Shown here one piece after another: positions 36,804 to 45,651 of a DNA stretch of 45,807 bases. The stretch is from Pseudomonas graminis (GTDB lineage Bacteria; Pseudomonadota; Gammaproteobacteria; Pseudomonadales; Pseudomonadaceae). The stretch is taken from assembly GCF_004364335.1 (NCBI RefSeq), contig NZ_SOCR01000012.1, positions 1-45,807 on the forward strand. Direction: 5' to 3'. The position numbers and the translations under genes were made by a program. Positions within the stretch are counted from its first letter, which is position 1. The number at the start of each line of letters is the position of its first letter. The notes under the pieces were generated by a model. That model searched no databases and had not been told where the DNA came from. It saw only the letters and a program-made list of their open reading frames with translations.

Positions 36804-37039
36804 AGTGCAAACTCCTGACTCTTGGATATCTGCGGCAGGACGTCGCAGGCCTTCTTTATAGTTTTTGGTAGCCAGCTAAGTAAATGCGCACATCCGGCAA
36901 CAGTTATTTACCGAATCCGTAACAGTGCGCTAAATACTTGTATTCGAAGGGAGTGTGGCGTTTTGTCACACCCGGTTGAAGGCCATGAAGAATGTTTCAT
37001 TTTGTCGTTCGCAGCCAGCGCGCTTGTTGGTCGGCACAA

Positions 37040-37292
37040 AACCTCGCCACGCCGCAGATCAAATCTAGGAGCGCGCTTGCCCGCGATCTGGCGCGAAGCG
37101 GCAGCAACCCGGCGAAGCGCGGTTCATCAGACAAATCCGGGTTGCCGGATTTTACGACTGCTGCGCAGCCGATCGCGGGACAAGCCACGCTCCTGCGACG
37201 TTCGAGGTGCCGCAGCAACCTCGCCACGCCGCAGTTCAAACGTAGGAGCGCGCTTGCCCGCGATCTGGCGCGAAGCAGCAGCAACCCGGGGA
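37040..37292. repeat. Direct repeat carrying half-REP sequences, period 177
   Basis: Two copies of about 76 bases (37040-37115 and 37217-37292), each starting AACCTCGCCACGCCGCAG and containing TAGGAGCGCGCTTGCCCGCG and GATCTGGCGCGAAGC. The single REP in each copy has no partner facing it within the copy; a partial inverse (GCGGGACAAGCCACGCTCC) lies between the copies at about 37176. The whole non-coding gap is 36804-37409; the long frame across it is repeat-derived. Confidence 0.75.
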
Positions 37293-37341
37293 ATGAGGTC
37301 CGTCAGATCAATGCTCGCCTGGGAATACTGGTTTTACGGCC

Positions 37342-37369
37342 AAAAAAACCCCGCCATGTAGGCGGGGTT
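37342..37369 (-). terminator. Intrinsic terminator of the DUF3108 gene
   Basis: On the minus strand AACCCCGCC, loop TACAT, GGCGGGGTT is followed by a run of T. It lies 40 bases after the stop of the gene at 37410-38126, and also ends the purM-purN transcript if they are joined. Confidence 0.88.
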
Positions 37370-37409
37370 CTATGTTGCGCTCGATGTAGGCGTGAATCAG
37401 CTGGCTAAA

Positions 37410-38126
37410 TTAACTGCCCTTGACCGACTTACCGTTCACCGTGCCGTCCTGCAGCATGATGTTGTATTCCTTGCCGTCGGTTTCAACCTGTTGCAGGCGA
37501 ACCAGCAGGTAGTCGTAGTCCTTGGCGAACCACATCACGGTGATGCGCTTGTTCTGCGTCGGATCACGCACGCGCTCGACCTTGATGGCGTCGACCGAAC
37601 CGACTTTGGTCTCGACCTTCTCGGTGCCCAGCACGCGGAAGTCATAGGTGTCGACTTCGTCACCGTCGACCACCTGATACGACATGCTCTTCTTGCCCGC
37701 CGCCACGTCATGCTGCAGCGCGAGCTGATAGGTGGACTTGTCGAGGACGCCGGCATTCAGCGGGATTTTCACCGCGTCGCCACGGTCAGTACCGGTAATG
37801 AATTTGGTGGGCCAGTCGAAGACCAGATCGACTGTCTTGCTCTTGCCCAGGCCGCCACGTTCGAAGTGGTAGGTCTGTGGCAGCAGTTGGTCCTTGTCGA
37901 CTTTGATGGTGCTGACTTCGGTCAGGCTGGCGATCATCATCGATGCCTTGAAGCTCAGGGTCCAGGTGCCGTTGGCGTTCTTCTCGAGGCTGCGGCTGGC
38001 GCTGCCACCGCTCATGGGCAGCTGTTTCCAGTCAGCGGTGTAGCTGGCGGAGAAAGGTTGAAGGTCGGCCGCGTTGACGGCGGGAAGTGCGAACAGGGCG
38101 AAAGCGAAGAGCAAAGCGCGACGCAT
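37410..38126 (-). CDS. Exported DUF3108 protein
   Basis: 238 residues. The signal peptide is MRRALLFAFALFALPAVNAA. The mature part is predicted to be nearly all beta strand (FSASYTADWKQLPMSGGSAS, then TWTLSFKASM, then YHFERGGLGKSKTVDLVFDW), the pattern of DUF3108, which resembles lipoprotein-carrier-like folds. The C-terminus KEYNIMLQDGTVNG is conserved-looking. It starts eight bases after purN, so it can be in the same transcript, and has its own strong terminator. A periplasmic role is likely; nothing more can be said. Confidence 0.88.
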   Translation of the reverse strand: MRRALLFAFALFALPAVNAADLQPFSASYTADWKQLPMSGGSASRSLEKNANGTWTLSFKASMMIASLTEVSTIKVDKDQLLPQTYHFERGGLGKSKTVDLVFDWPTKFITGTDRGDAVKIPLNAGVLDKSTYQLALQHDVAAGKKSMSYQVVDGDEVDTYDFRVLGTEKVETKVGSVDAIKVERVRDPTQNKRITVMWFAKDYDYLLVRLQQVETDGKEYNIMLQDGTVNGKSVKGS

Positions 38127-38134
38127 AATATCTC

Positions 38135-38794
38135 CTAATGTCGGATCAAGTGGCCGCTGGGCCCTAAGGGCTGGCCGTCCAGTGAGGCGCCGTGTTCGTC
38201 GAGGGTCAATCGTCCTTCGGCAAACCAGCGAATGGCCAGGGGATAAATCAGGTGTTCCTGGGCGTGAACCCTCTGTGCCAGCGTGGCGGGCGTGTCGTGC
38301 AACTCTACAGAAACAACTGCCTGTACGACCAGAGGCCCCCCATCGAGTTCCTCCGTGACAAAGTGCACGCTGCAGCCATGTTCGGCGTCGCCGGCGTCCA
38401 ACACCCGTTGATGGGTGTGCAGGCCTTTATACCGCGGAAGCAGGGAAGGGTGAATGTTCAGCAGGCGCCCATGGTAGTGGCGCACGAACCCGGGCGTGAG
38501 GATGCGCATGAATCCGGCGAGCACCACCAGCGACGGCTGAAACGAATCGATGGCTTCGATCAGCGCCGCATCGAAGGCCTCGCGACCTTCATAGCCAGTG
38601 TGATCAAGCACGCAGGTGTCGATTCCGGCGCGGGCGGCCCGCTCGAGCCCGAAGGCATCGGCGCGGTTGGAAATCACCGCACGGATGCGCGCAGGGCTCG
38701 CGCTGTCCTGAAAGCCGTCGATCATCGCCTGCAGGTTACCGCCAGTGCCGGACAGCAGCACCACCACGTCACAGGGTTGGGGCATGTCAGGCAT
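38135..38794 (-). CDS. purN: Phosphoribosylglycinamide formyltransferase PurN
   Basis: 219 residues. The phosphate-binding loop is VVLLSGTGGNLQAM near the start. LAGFMRILTPGFV and NIHPSLLPRYKGLHTHQRVL give the folate and catalytic (N, H) residues, and GCSVHFVTEELDGGPLV the catalytic aspartate. It transfers a formyl group from 10-formyl-THF to GAR in purine synthesis. The start overlaps the purM stop by one base (TAATG), so the two are translationally coupled; an in-frame ATG three codons later is the alternative. Confidence 0.95.
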   Translation of the reverse strand: MPDMPQPCDVVVLLSGTGGNLQAMIDGFQDSASPARIRAVISNRADAFGLERAARAGIDTCVLDHTGYEGREAFDAALIEAIDSFQPSLVVLAGFMRILTPGFVRHYHGRLLNIHPSLLPRYKGLHTHQRVLDAGDAEHGCSVHFVTEELDGGPLVVQAVVSVELHDTPATLAQRVHAQEHLIYPLAIRWFAEGRLTLDEHGASLDGQPLGPSGHLIRH

Positions 38795-39852
38795 TAATGA
38801 GCCTTGACGTTCTTCAGCTCGACTTGTGCAGCGCCTTCGGCAGCCGTGCCGATCTGGCCGATCACCCAAGGCTGCTCGCCGGCTTCACGCAAGGCATTGA
38901 GCGAGACTTCAACGTGTTCCTGGGCGACGCAGATGACCATGCCGACGCCGCAGTTCAGCACGCGGTGCATTTCGTGCTCGTCAACGTTGCCTTTTTCCTG
39001 CAGCCAGTCGAAGACCGCCGGACGGGTCCAGCTGGCCACGTCGACGATGGCCTGTGCGCCTTCAGGCAGCACGCGAGGAATGTTGTCCAGCAGGCCGCCG
39101 CCGGTGATGTGGGCCATGGCTTTTACAGCGCCGGTGTCTTTGATCAGCTTGAGCAACTGCTTGACGTAAATGCGGGTCGGCGCCATCAGCAGTTCGGTCA
39201 GCGGCTTGCCGTCGAGCTGGAGGGTGTCGATGTCTGCACCCGACACTTCGATGATCTTGCGGATCAGCGAGTAGCCGTTGGAGTGCGGACCGGAAGACGG
39301 CAGGGCGATCAGCGCGTCACCGGCGGCCACCTTGGAGCCGTCGATGATGTCGGCTTTCTCCACGACGCCGACGCAGAAACCGGCCAGGTCGTAGTCTTCG
39401 CCTTCGTACATGCCAGGCATTTCAGCGGTTTCGCCGCCAACCAGGGAGCAGCCTGCCAGTTCGCAGCCCGCGCCGATGCCGGTGACCACTTGAGCGGCAG
39501 TGTCGACGTTCAGTTTGCCGGTGGCGTAGTAGTCGAGAAAGAACAGCGGTTCAGCGCCGCAGACCACCAGATCGTTGACGCACATGGCGACCAGGTCGAT
39601 GCCGATGGTGTCGTGTTTGTTCAGGTTCAGTGCCAGGCGCAGCTTGGTGCCGACGCCGTCGGTGCCGCTGACCAGAACAGGCTGCTTGTAGCCGGCCGGG
39701 ATTTCGCACAGAGCGCCGAAGCCCCCAAGGCCGCCCATCACTTCCGGGCGCTTGGTGCGCTTGGCGACGCTCTTGATGCGTTCGACCAGCGCTTCACCGG
39801 CGTCGATGTCAACACCGGCGTCTTTGTAGCTCAGGGAGGGTTGCTTGCTCAT
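38794..39852 (-). CDS. purM: Phosphoribosylformylglycinamidine cyclo-ligase PurM
   Basis: 352 residues. MSKQPSLSYKDAGVDIDAGE and VLVSGTDGVGTKLRLALN (the ATP-binding signature), CVNDLVVCGAEPLFFLDYYA, GGETAEMPGMY, and GGGLLDNIPRVLP are all typical. It closes the imidazole ring (AIR) in purine synthesis. It is the first gene of a purM-purN-(DUF3108) unit. Confidence 0.96.
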   Translation of the reverse strand: MSKQPSLSYKDAGVDIDAGEALVERIKSVAKRTKRPEVMGGLGGFGALCEIPAGYKQPVLVSGTDGVGTKLRLALNLNKHDTIGIDLVAMCVNDLVVCGAEPLFFLDYYATGKLNVDTAAQVVTGIGAGCELAGCSLVGGETAEMPGMYEGEDYDLAGFCVGVVEKADIIDGSKVAAGDALIALPSSGPHSNGYSLIRKIIEVSGADIDTLQLDGKPLTELLMAPTRIYVKQLLKLIKDTGAVKAMAHITGGGLLDNIPRVLPEGAQAIVDVASWTRPAVFDWLQEKGNVDEHEMHRVLNCGVGMVICVAQEHVEVSLNALREAGEQPWVIGQIGTAAEGAAQVELKNVKAH

Positions 39853-40165
39853 GATCCAGGCCTTTAGGGGGGGATTCGGGGTAACGACCGAGTGGCAACG
39901 ACGCGGGGCCTTGTCATCGCCGGTCTGCGAAGGCGCGCGATTTTATCAGGGTTGGGCGCAAGCGGCCATCCTTGGGCCGACGGGCAGGACGATGGTGAAG
40001 AAAAAATAACCCGGTTTATCCCGCCGCACCCGTTCGTCGCCGAGTCGATCCGGTGTAACGTTGGCGCCTGAGTGAGCGATTCGGGCGCGTCTGCGGTCAG
40101 AGTCGGGTCACTCATGTTCATGCAGCTATTTATAGCGTTGCCTTTTTACCCAGCGGGAATCTTTC
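39853..40165. other. Divergent promoter region between purM and the DUF2066 gene
   Basis: No gene is seen in 313 bases. The leftward strand has an A/T-rich TGATAAAAT near 39942-39950 that could hold a purM -10 box, without a good -35. On the right strand TATTTATAG at about 40127-40135 could be a -10 for the DUF2066 gene. No PurR site is expected in Pseudomonas and none was found by eye. Confidence 0.4.
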
Positions 40166-41245
40166 ATGCGTCCACCTTCATTCATGCGCCTAAAAAACTG
40201 CCTGTTCGTGGGTTGCCTCTCATTGATGAGTCTGCCGGCGCTCGCCGAGACGGTGAACACTCTTTATCAGGTGCGCGAACCTGTCAGCGGTCAGACCCCG
40301 GACGAGAAAACCCGCGCCACCCAGGCCGCGCTGGAAACCCTGGTCATCCGCCTGACCGGCGATCCCAAGGCCGTGCAGAACGGCGGCCTTGCCGAGGTGC
40401 GCAAGGACCCTCAGCAAATCATCAGCCAGTACGGTTATGACGCCGGCCCGCCCGAAACCCTGCAGGTGGATTTCGACCCGGCGAGTACCGAGCGCGTGCT
40501 GCGTCAGGCCGGGCTGTCGTTGTGGGGCTCCAACCGCCCGGTGATCATGGCCTGGTGGCTGAACGACGCCACCGAGGGGGCCAATCTCGTCGGCGACGGT
40601 CAAGCCTCTGCCGAACCTCTGCGTCGCGCGGCTCAGCATCGCGGTCTGCCGCTGCGTCTGCCGCTGGCGGACCTGAGCGAACAAGGTATCGGCAACGCCA
40701 AGACCCTCGACGGCAACAGCGTCGGTCCGCTCAAGGAGGCTTCCGAGCGTTACGGTTCGGACGCGATTCTGGCGGTTCACGCGCAGGAAAACGGCGGCCA
40801 GTGGCAGGGCAAGTGGCACCTGTGGCTGGGCGACAAGATGGAGCAGGGCAGTGCCAGCGGCGCCAGCTCGGCGGAACTGGCTGACGCTGTGCTGTTGGCG
40901 GTAAGTCAGCGTCTGGCGCCACGCTTTGTGGTCAAGCCGGGCGCAGCAACCGGTATGGTGCTGGATGTGCAGGGCATGAACCTTGAGCGTTACGCACAAT
41001 TGTTGCGCCTGCTCGAACCGTTCGGTGGCCGCCTGAAATCAGCCGAGGGTGATCGTATCGCGTTCGACGTCAGCGGCAGCCCCGATCAGTTGCGTTCCCA
41101 GCTGTCGCTGGCGAAATTGCAGGAAGTACCGGCCGGTGAAATCGTCAGTGCCCCAGTCAATACTGCACCGGTTTCCGCAGACGGTACGCCGGCCGCACCG
41201 CAGCCGCCTGCTGTTTCTGACAGCGCATTGCACTTCCGTTGGTGA
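40166..41245 (+). CDS. Exported DUF2066 protein
   Basis: 359 residues. A signal peptide (hydrophobic LFVGCLSLMSLPALA, cut near residue 27) is followed by the DUF2066 domain: TLYQVREPVSGQTPDEKTRA, LETLVIRLTGDPKAVQNGGL, then SLWGSNRPVIMAWWLND. The C-terminal part is mixed, with a Pro/Ala-rich tail (GTPAAPQPPAV). A second methionine at residue 7 is another possible start. It precedes the PerM-like permease gene by 54 bases, as it usually does in Pseudomonas. The function is unknown. Confidence 0.9.
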   Translation: MRPPSFMRLKNCLFVGCLSLMSLPALAETVNTLYQVREPVSGQTPDEKTRATQAALETLVIRLTGDPKAVQNGGLAEVRKDPQQIISQYGYDAGPPETLQVDFDPASTERVLRQAGLSLWGSNRPVIMAWWLNDATEGANLVGDGQASAEPLRRAAQHRGLPLRLPLADLSEQGIGNAKTLDGNSVGPLKEASERYGSDAILAVHAQENGGQWQGKWHLWLGDKMEQGSASGASSAELADAVLLAVSQRLAPRFVVKPGAATGMVLDVQGMNLERYAQLLRLLEPFGGRLKSAEGDRIAFDVSGSPDQLRSQLSLAKLQEVPAGEIVSAPVNTAPVSADGTPAAPQPPAVSDSALHFRW

Positions 41246-41299
41246 ACAGGTTCATAACGACGTTGCACGAAGCACATCATCCTGGGGAAAGAGGCAGTA

Positions 41300-42373
41300 A
41301 TGACTGATACGCGTCGTTGGTTCTGGCTGGGCGGGGTTGTCCTGGTCTGTTTGTTCGTCTGGCTGCTGCATTCGATTCTGACGCCGTTTCTGGTGGCGCT
41401 GCTGCTGGCGTACATGGGCGATCCGCTGGCAGACCGGCTGGAAAAACTCAAGCTGTCACGCACCATGAGTGTGGTGACGGTGTTTCTGCTGTTCACGCTC
41501 ATCTTCATGGGCTTGCTGCTGGTGCTGGTGCCGATGCTGGCCAAGCAGCTTTATCGCCTGTATGAACTGGCGCCGCAGATCCTCGACTGGCTGCAGCACA
41601 CCGCCATGCCGTGGGCGCAGGCCAAGCTGGGGTTGGCGGAAGGGTTCTGGAAGTTCGACAAGGTCAAGGCGGCAATATCCGAGCACATGGGTCAGACCGG
41701 CGACATCGTCGGCATCGTCCTGTCCCAGGCCACCACTTCCACGCTCGCGCTGATCGGCTGGCTGACCAATCTAGTGCTGATCCCGGTGGTCTGCTTCTAC
41801 CTGCTGCGTGACTGGGACGTGATGATGGCGAAGGTGCGCAGCCTGTTGCCGCGTCACCGCGAGAAGAAGATCGTCGCGCTGGCGGACGAGTGCCATGAAG
41901 TCTTGGGCGCGTTCATTCGTGGCCAATTGCTGGTGATGGTCGCGCTGGGCGTGATTTATGCCGCTGGCTTGATGCTGGTCGGGTTGGAGCTGGGGCTGTT
42001 GATCGGTGTCATCGCCGGTCTGGCGGCCATCGTGCCGTACATGGGGTTTGTGATCGGTATCGGCTCGGCGATTCTGGCCGGCTTCTTCCAGTTCGGCGGC
42101 GACCTCTACCCGATGCTGGGCATCGTCGCGGTGTTCATGGTCGGTCAGGCGCTGGAAGGCATGGTGCTGACCCCATTGCTGGTGGGTGACCGCATCGGTC
42201 TGCACCCGGTCGCGGTCATCTTCGCGATCCTGGCGGGCGGCGAGCTGTTCGGGTTCACCGGCATCCTGCTGGCCCTGCCGGTGGCGGCGGTGATCATGGT
42301 CCTGGTGCGCCATGTCCATGATCTGTACAAGGATTCAGACATCTACGGCGGTCTGGACGATCCGGATCTCTGA
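41300..42373 (+). CDS. AI-2E/PerM family membrane permease
   Basis: 357 residues with seven or eight membrane helices: two near the N-terminus (WFWLGGVVLVCLFVWLLHSI, VVTVFLLFTLIFMGLLLVLV), a soluble stretch, then several from residue 150 to the end, including GLAAIVPYMGFVIGIGSAIL and EGMVLTPLLVGDRIGLHPVA, the family signature. The C-terminus RHVHDLYKDSDIY is usual for Pseudomonas PerM-like proteins. Family members include TqsA-type exporters and Na/H antiporters, so the substrate should not be assumed to be AI-2. AAAGAGG is a good ribosome binding site. Confidence 0.9.
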   Translation: MTDTRRWFWLGGVVLVCLFVWLLHSILTPFLVALLLAYMGDPLADRLEKLKLSRTMSVVTVFLLFTLIFMGLLLVLVPMLAKQLYRLYELAPQILDWLQHTAMPWAQAKLGLAEGFWKFDKVKAAISEHMGQTGDIVGIVLSQATTSTLALIGWLTNLVLIPVVCFYLLRDWDVMMAKVRSLLPRHREKKIVALADECHEVLGAFIRGQLLVMVALGVIYAAGLMLVGLELGLLIGVIAGLAAIVPYMGFVIGIGSAILAGFFQFGGDLYPMLGIVAVFMVGQALEGMVLTPLLVGDRIGLHPVAVIFAILAGGELFGFTGILLALPVAAVIMVLVRHVHDLYKDSDIYGGLDDPDL

Positions 42374-42423
42374 TTCCGTTCTTGCAGTGGGCAGTGACCA
42401 TGGTGAATCAATGGAAACTGCTT

Positions 42424-42512
42424 CTGTAGGAGCCGGCTTGCTGGCTAACCCCATTGATCATTTGCGTTGTGTTGCCTGACACGACGCATTCGCCAGCAAG
42501 CCGGCTCCTACG
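42424..42512. repeat. REPIN of the CCGGCTTGCTGGCGAA class
   Basis: A facing REP pair in the 302-base gap between the permease gene and hda; its left arm has one change (GGCTAACC). The rest of the gap holds nothing that I can identify. Confidence 0.88.
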
Positions 42513-42675
42513 ATCGGGTCGTTTTTGCCAGTAATACCCAGCGATACCAGTCACCTACGCAACCCTTTGATTTTGCTGGCGGTCTGCCGCATTGTGCGGC
42601 CAGCCCTGCGGGTATAGACTTTGCGCACTTTTCACAGAGGCCCCTAGGCGGTTCGTCACGAACCGTTCAGCCAGC

Positions 42676-43380
42676 ATGAAACCAGTTCAGCTGCCCCTGA
42701 GTGTGCGTCTGCGTGATGACGCCACCTTCATCAATTACTATCCAGGCGCCAATGCCGCTGCACTCGGCTATGTCGAGCGGCTGTGCGAAGCCGAGGCCGG
42801 CTGGACCGAAAGTCTGATCTATCTGTGGGGCAAGAACGGGGTAGGGCGCACGCATCTGTTGCAGGCCGCCTGCCTGCGATTCGAACAGATGGGTGAGCCC
42901 GCGGTTTACCTGCCGATGGCCGAGCTGCTCGATCAAGGCATTGGCCTGTTCGATCATCTGGAGCAGTACGAGCTGGTCTGTCTCGATGACTTACAAGTGG
43001 TGGCCGGCAAGCCTGAGTGGGAAGAAGCGTTGTTTCATCTGTTCAACCGGCTGCGCGACAGCGGCCGACGCCTGCTTATCGCGGCTTCGTGCTCGCCCCG
43101 GGAGCTGCCGGTCAAACTGGCGGACCTGAAATCCCGGCTGACCATGGCGCTGGTGTTCCAGATGCGCCTGTTGTCCGACGAAGAAAAACTCCGTGCCCTG
43201 CAATTGCGCGCGTCGCGCCGGGGGTTGCACCTGACCGATGAAGTCGGGCATTTCATCCTCACACGCGGCAAGCGCAGCATGAGCGCGCTGTTCGACCTGC
43301 TTGAGCAACTCGATCAGGCCTCGCTGCAGGCCCAGCGCAAGCTGACCATTCCCTTCCTTAAAGAAACCCTCGGTTGGTAA
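42676..43380 (+). CDS. hda: DnaA regulatory inactivator Hda
   Basis: 234 residues, a DnaA-like AAA+ ATPase. With the beta clamp it triggers ATP hydrolysis by DnaA after initiation. The N-terminal clamp-binding motif is QLPLSV. The nucleotide loop is GKNGVGRTHLLQ, with R at the Walker lysine position, which is also seen in E. coli Hda. LVCLDDLQVVAG holds Walker B. The end matches Hda with no DNA-binding domain IV. ATG 42676 is chosen for MKPVQLPLSVRL; earlier codons are in the leader. The following sirtuin gene overlaps its last codons. Confidence 0.94.
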   Translation: MKPVQLPLSVRLRDDATFINYYPGANAAALGYVERLCEAEAGWTESLIYLWGKNGVGRTHLLQAACLRFEQMGEPAVYLPMAELLDQGIGLFDHLEQYELVCLDDLQVVAGKPEWEEALFHLFNRLRDSGRRLLIAASCSPRELPVKLADLKSRLTMALVFQMRLLSDEEKLRALQLRASRRGLHLTDEVGHFILTRGKRSMSALFDLLEQLDQASLQAQRKLTIPFLKETLGW

Positions 43381-44162
43381 GCACGCCCTTGGTCGATCCG
43401 GCCCTGGTCCTGCAAACCGCAGCGGCCTTGCGCCACGCTACACGCATCCTGATCATCACCGGCGCGGGCCTCTCGGCAGATTCGGGCCTGCCGACCTACC
43501 GCGGTGTCGGTGGTCTTTACAACGGTGAAACCGATGACGGCCTGCCCATCGAAATGGCCTTGTCCGGTCCGATGCTGCGTCGTGATCCCGCCCTGTGCTG
43601 GAAGTACATCGCACAATTGGGCAGCGCTTGCCTGAGTGGACGACCCAATGCGGCGCATTACGCGATCGCCGAATTGCAGCGGCGCAAACCGGAGTGCTGG
43701 GTGTTGACGCAAAACGTCGACGGCTATCATCGCGCAGCGGGCAGTCCTCCAGAGCGGCTGATCGAGATTCACGGGCAACTGGCGCCGCTCTACTGTCAAT
43801 CTTGTGGCGCCGAAGATCCGCAACTGAGTGAGCATCTCAGTCGGCCACTGCCACCGCTATGCCCCCGCTGTACTGGCGTTCTGAGGCCATCGGTGGTGTT
43901 GTTTGAGGAGATGTTGCCGGAGTTGGCATTGAACGTGCTTCAGGAAGAGATGGCAAAAGGCTTTGACGCTGTGCTCAGCATCGGAACCACCGCCAGCTTC
44001 CCGTACATTCATGAGCCTATGCTGCGCGCTCGGGTGATGGGAGGCTTTACTGCCGAGATAAACCCTTCACCGACCGATCATTCCGCGCACATGGACGCGT
44101 TTCTGAGGTGTAGAGCCTTAGAAGTGATGGACGACATCGTAAGTCACATTTGTTTCGATTGA
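43374..44162 (+). CDS. Sir2-type NAD-dependent protein deacylase
   Basis: 262 residues. ITGAGLSADSGLPTYRG is the NAD site, TQNVDGYHRAAG follows, the catalytic histidine is H133 in EIHGQL, and the structural zinc is bound by C141, C144, C163 and C166 (CQSC and CPRC). LRPSVVLFEEML and SIGTTASFPY complete the NAD fold. The best start is TTG 43374, giving MVSTPLVDPALVL with a seven-base overlap with hda; there is no ATG before the NAD motif. The absence of the long CobB N-terminus fits other Pseudomonas sirtuins. The protein targets are unknown. Confidence 0.88.
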   Translation: MVSTPLVDPALVLQTAAALRHATRILIITGAGLSADSGLPTYRGVGGLYNGETDDGLPIEMALSGPMLRRDPALCWKYIAQLGSACLSGRPNAAHYAIAELQRRKPECWVLTQNVDGYHRAAGSPPERLIEIHGQLAPLYCQSCGAEDPQLSEHLSRPLPPLCPRCTGVLRPSVVLFEEMLPELALNVLQEEMAKGFDAVLSIGTTASFPYIHEPMLRARVMGGFTAEINPSPTDHSAHMDAFLRCRALEVMDDIVSHICFD

Positions 44163-44228
44163 ATTTGCAAATGGGTACGATTGAAGGCATAGTCTCGGCT
44201 TCTTTACACTTCAGCCACGGTCGTGCAC

Positions 44229-44942
44229 ATGCTAAACCGCTTCGCACCCCTCGTGCCTCTCGCACTCGTTACGCTGTTGTTCGGCTGCGCGGCCCAGATG
44301 CCGACGTCGCAACAACAGTCGCAAAGCCCCCAGTTCCGGGACTCTGCCACCGCCCAATCCGCCAGCAAGCGCGCCGATTACGCATCTTCGGTACTGGATG
44401 ACGAAGTCGCCACCGAAGACGAGCTCGCTCAATTTGCCGATAACAAGCCGTACCGCCTGCCGGTTCTGGCTGACAGCATCCTCGAACGCGGCAAATCCTT
44501 GATAGGCACTCGCTATCGCTTCGGCGGTACGTCGACCACCTCCGGCTTCGACTGCAGCGGTTTCATCGGTTACCTGTTCCGTGAAGAGGCGGGCATGAGC
44601 CTGCCGCGTTCTTCCCGCGAGATGATCAACATCGATGCTCCCCTCGTCAAACGCAATGACCTCAAGCCAGGCGATCTGCTGTTCTTCAGCACCGCCGGCC
44701 GCGGTCGCGTCAGCCATGCGGGCATATACCTGGGCGATGACCAGTTCATCCACTCCAGCAGCCGTCGCAGCGGTGGCGTCCGGGTCGACAGCCTTGACGA
44801 TGCTTACTGGGCCAAGACGTTCATCGAAGCCAAACGCGCGCTGGCAATGGCACCTGTATCGACACCTGCAACGGCATCCTCAACGGTACCTGCAACCACC
44901 ACCGCCATGACCTCGACTACAATCAAGCGCCAAACCCGTTAA
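44229..44942 (+). CDS. NlpC/P60 lipoprotein, first of two
   Basis: 237 residues from ATG 44229 (an in-frame GTG lies two codons earlier). The lipoprotein signal is FAPLVPLALVTLLFGC, then a low-complexity linker of about 60 residues. The NlpC/P60 domain follows, with C109 in GFDCSGF, H163 in RVSHAGIY and a third polar residue in FIHSSS. A Thr/Ala/Ser-rich tail ends the chain. It probably cuts peptide cross-links in peptidoglycan in the periplasm. A paralogue follows after a 44948-44978 hairpin. Confidence 0.92.
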   Translation: MLNRFAPLVPLALVTLLFGCAAQMPTSQQQSQSPQFRDSATAQSASKRADYASSVLDDEVATEDELAQFADNKPYRLPVLADSILERGKSLIGTRYRFGGTSTTSGFDCSGFIGYLFREEAGMSLPRSSREMINIDAPLVKRNDLKPGDLLFFSTAGRGRVSHAGIYLGDDQFIHSSSRRSGGVRVDSLDDAYWAKTFIEAKRALAMAPVSTPATASSTVPATTTAMTSTTIKRQTR

Positions 44943-44948
44943 TTCCGG

Positions 44949-44978
44949 GCGCGCAGAGGGCAAACCCCTCTTGCGCGC
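44949..44978. terminator. Strong hairpin between the two NlpC/P60 genes
   Basis: GCGCGCAGAGGG and the facing CCCTCTTGCGCGC pair along about 12 bases with one bulged A around a small loop, seven bases after the stop. No T-run follows, so it may be a Rho-independent-like pause or RNA stabiliser. Confidence 0.55.
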
Positions 44979-45029
44979 AACCCCGGCCCTCGGCAAAGTA
45001 AGCTGCACCCCGCACAGGTTGTCGTGTTT

Positions 45030-45566
45030 ATGTCGTTAACGGTTCGCCTGATCGTCACCTCTCTGGCTGTGCTGCTGGCCGCATGTTCCAGCACGCCACC
45101 GCCCGCTCCACGCAAGGTCGTCTACCGGCCTGTGGTTTCCGCTCCTCCCCAGTTTTCTTCACCGCTCGCCGACGACGTCCTGTTGCGCGCGATCGGCCTC
45201 GTTGGCACGCCCTATCGCTGGGGCGGCAACACCCCTGATTCGGGTTTCGATTGCAGTGGCCTGATCGGCTACGTCTACCATGACGCCGCAGGCATCACCT
45301 TGCCGCGATCGACGCGGGAAATGATCACCCTGCGCGGGCCTGACATCGATCGCAGTCAGTTGCAGACCGGTGATCTGGTGTTCTTCGCCACCAGCGGCGG
45401 CTCGAACGTCAGCCACGCCGGGATCTACGTCGGAGAAGGGCGGTTCGTTCACGCGCCGGCCACCGGGGGCACGGTCAAGCTCGACAGTCTCGACAAGCCT
45501 TATTGGCAAAAGGCCTGGTTGAACGCCAAGCGCGTCATCCAGCCGTCGAACCTCGCCAAGCAATAG
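45030..45566 (+). CDS. NlpC/P60 lipoprotein, second of two
   Basis: 178 residues from ATG 45030 (GTG 45024 is the in-frame alternative and is nearer to AGG at 45015). The lipoprotein signal is LIVTSLAVLLAAC, a short Pro-rich linker follows, then the NlpC/P60 domain with C75 in GFDCSGLIGYVY, H129 in NVSHAGIY, and FVHAPA. It lacks the long linker and tail of the first copy. The two share the core DSGFDCSG / SREM pattern and arose by duplication. It resembles E. coli MepS (Spr). Confidence 0.92.
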   Translation: MSLTVRLIVTSLAVLLAACSSTPPPAPRKVVYRPVVSAPPQFSSPLADDVLLRAIGLVGTPYRWGGNTPDSGFDCSGLIGYVYHDAAGITLPRSTREMITLRGPDIDRSQLQTGDLVFFATSGGSNVSHAGIYVGEGRFVHAPATGGTVKLDSLDKPYWQKAWLNAKRVIQPSNLAKQ

Positions 45567-45651
45567 TCGCTCCTGATGCAATGTGTTCAAACGCTGTTGG
45601 CGAGCGAACACATGACCAGCGGCGCGAAGCCCATCAGCGGCAAACACACCC

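Noticed and set aside
36822..37361. A 179-codon plus-strand frame
   Set aside because: It runs through the 177-base direct repeat and terminator region; the protein is internally repeated and low in complexity.
42832..42860. Hda Walker A lysine replaced by arginine as a defect
   Set aside because: E. coli Hda also carries arginine in this loop, so it is a family feature and not a loss.
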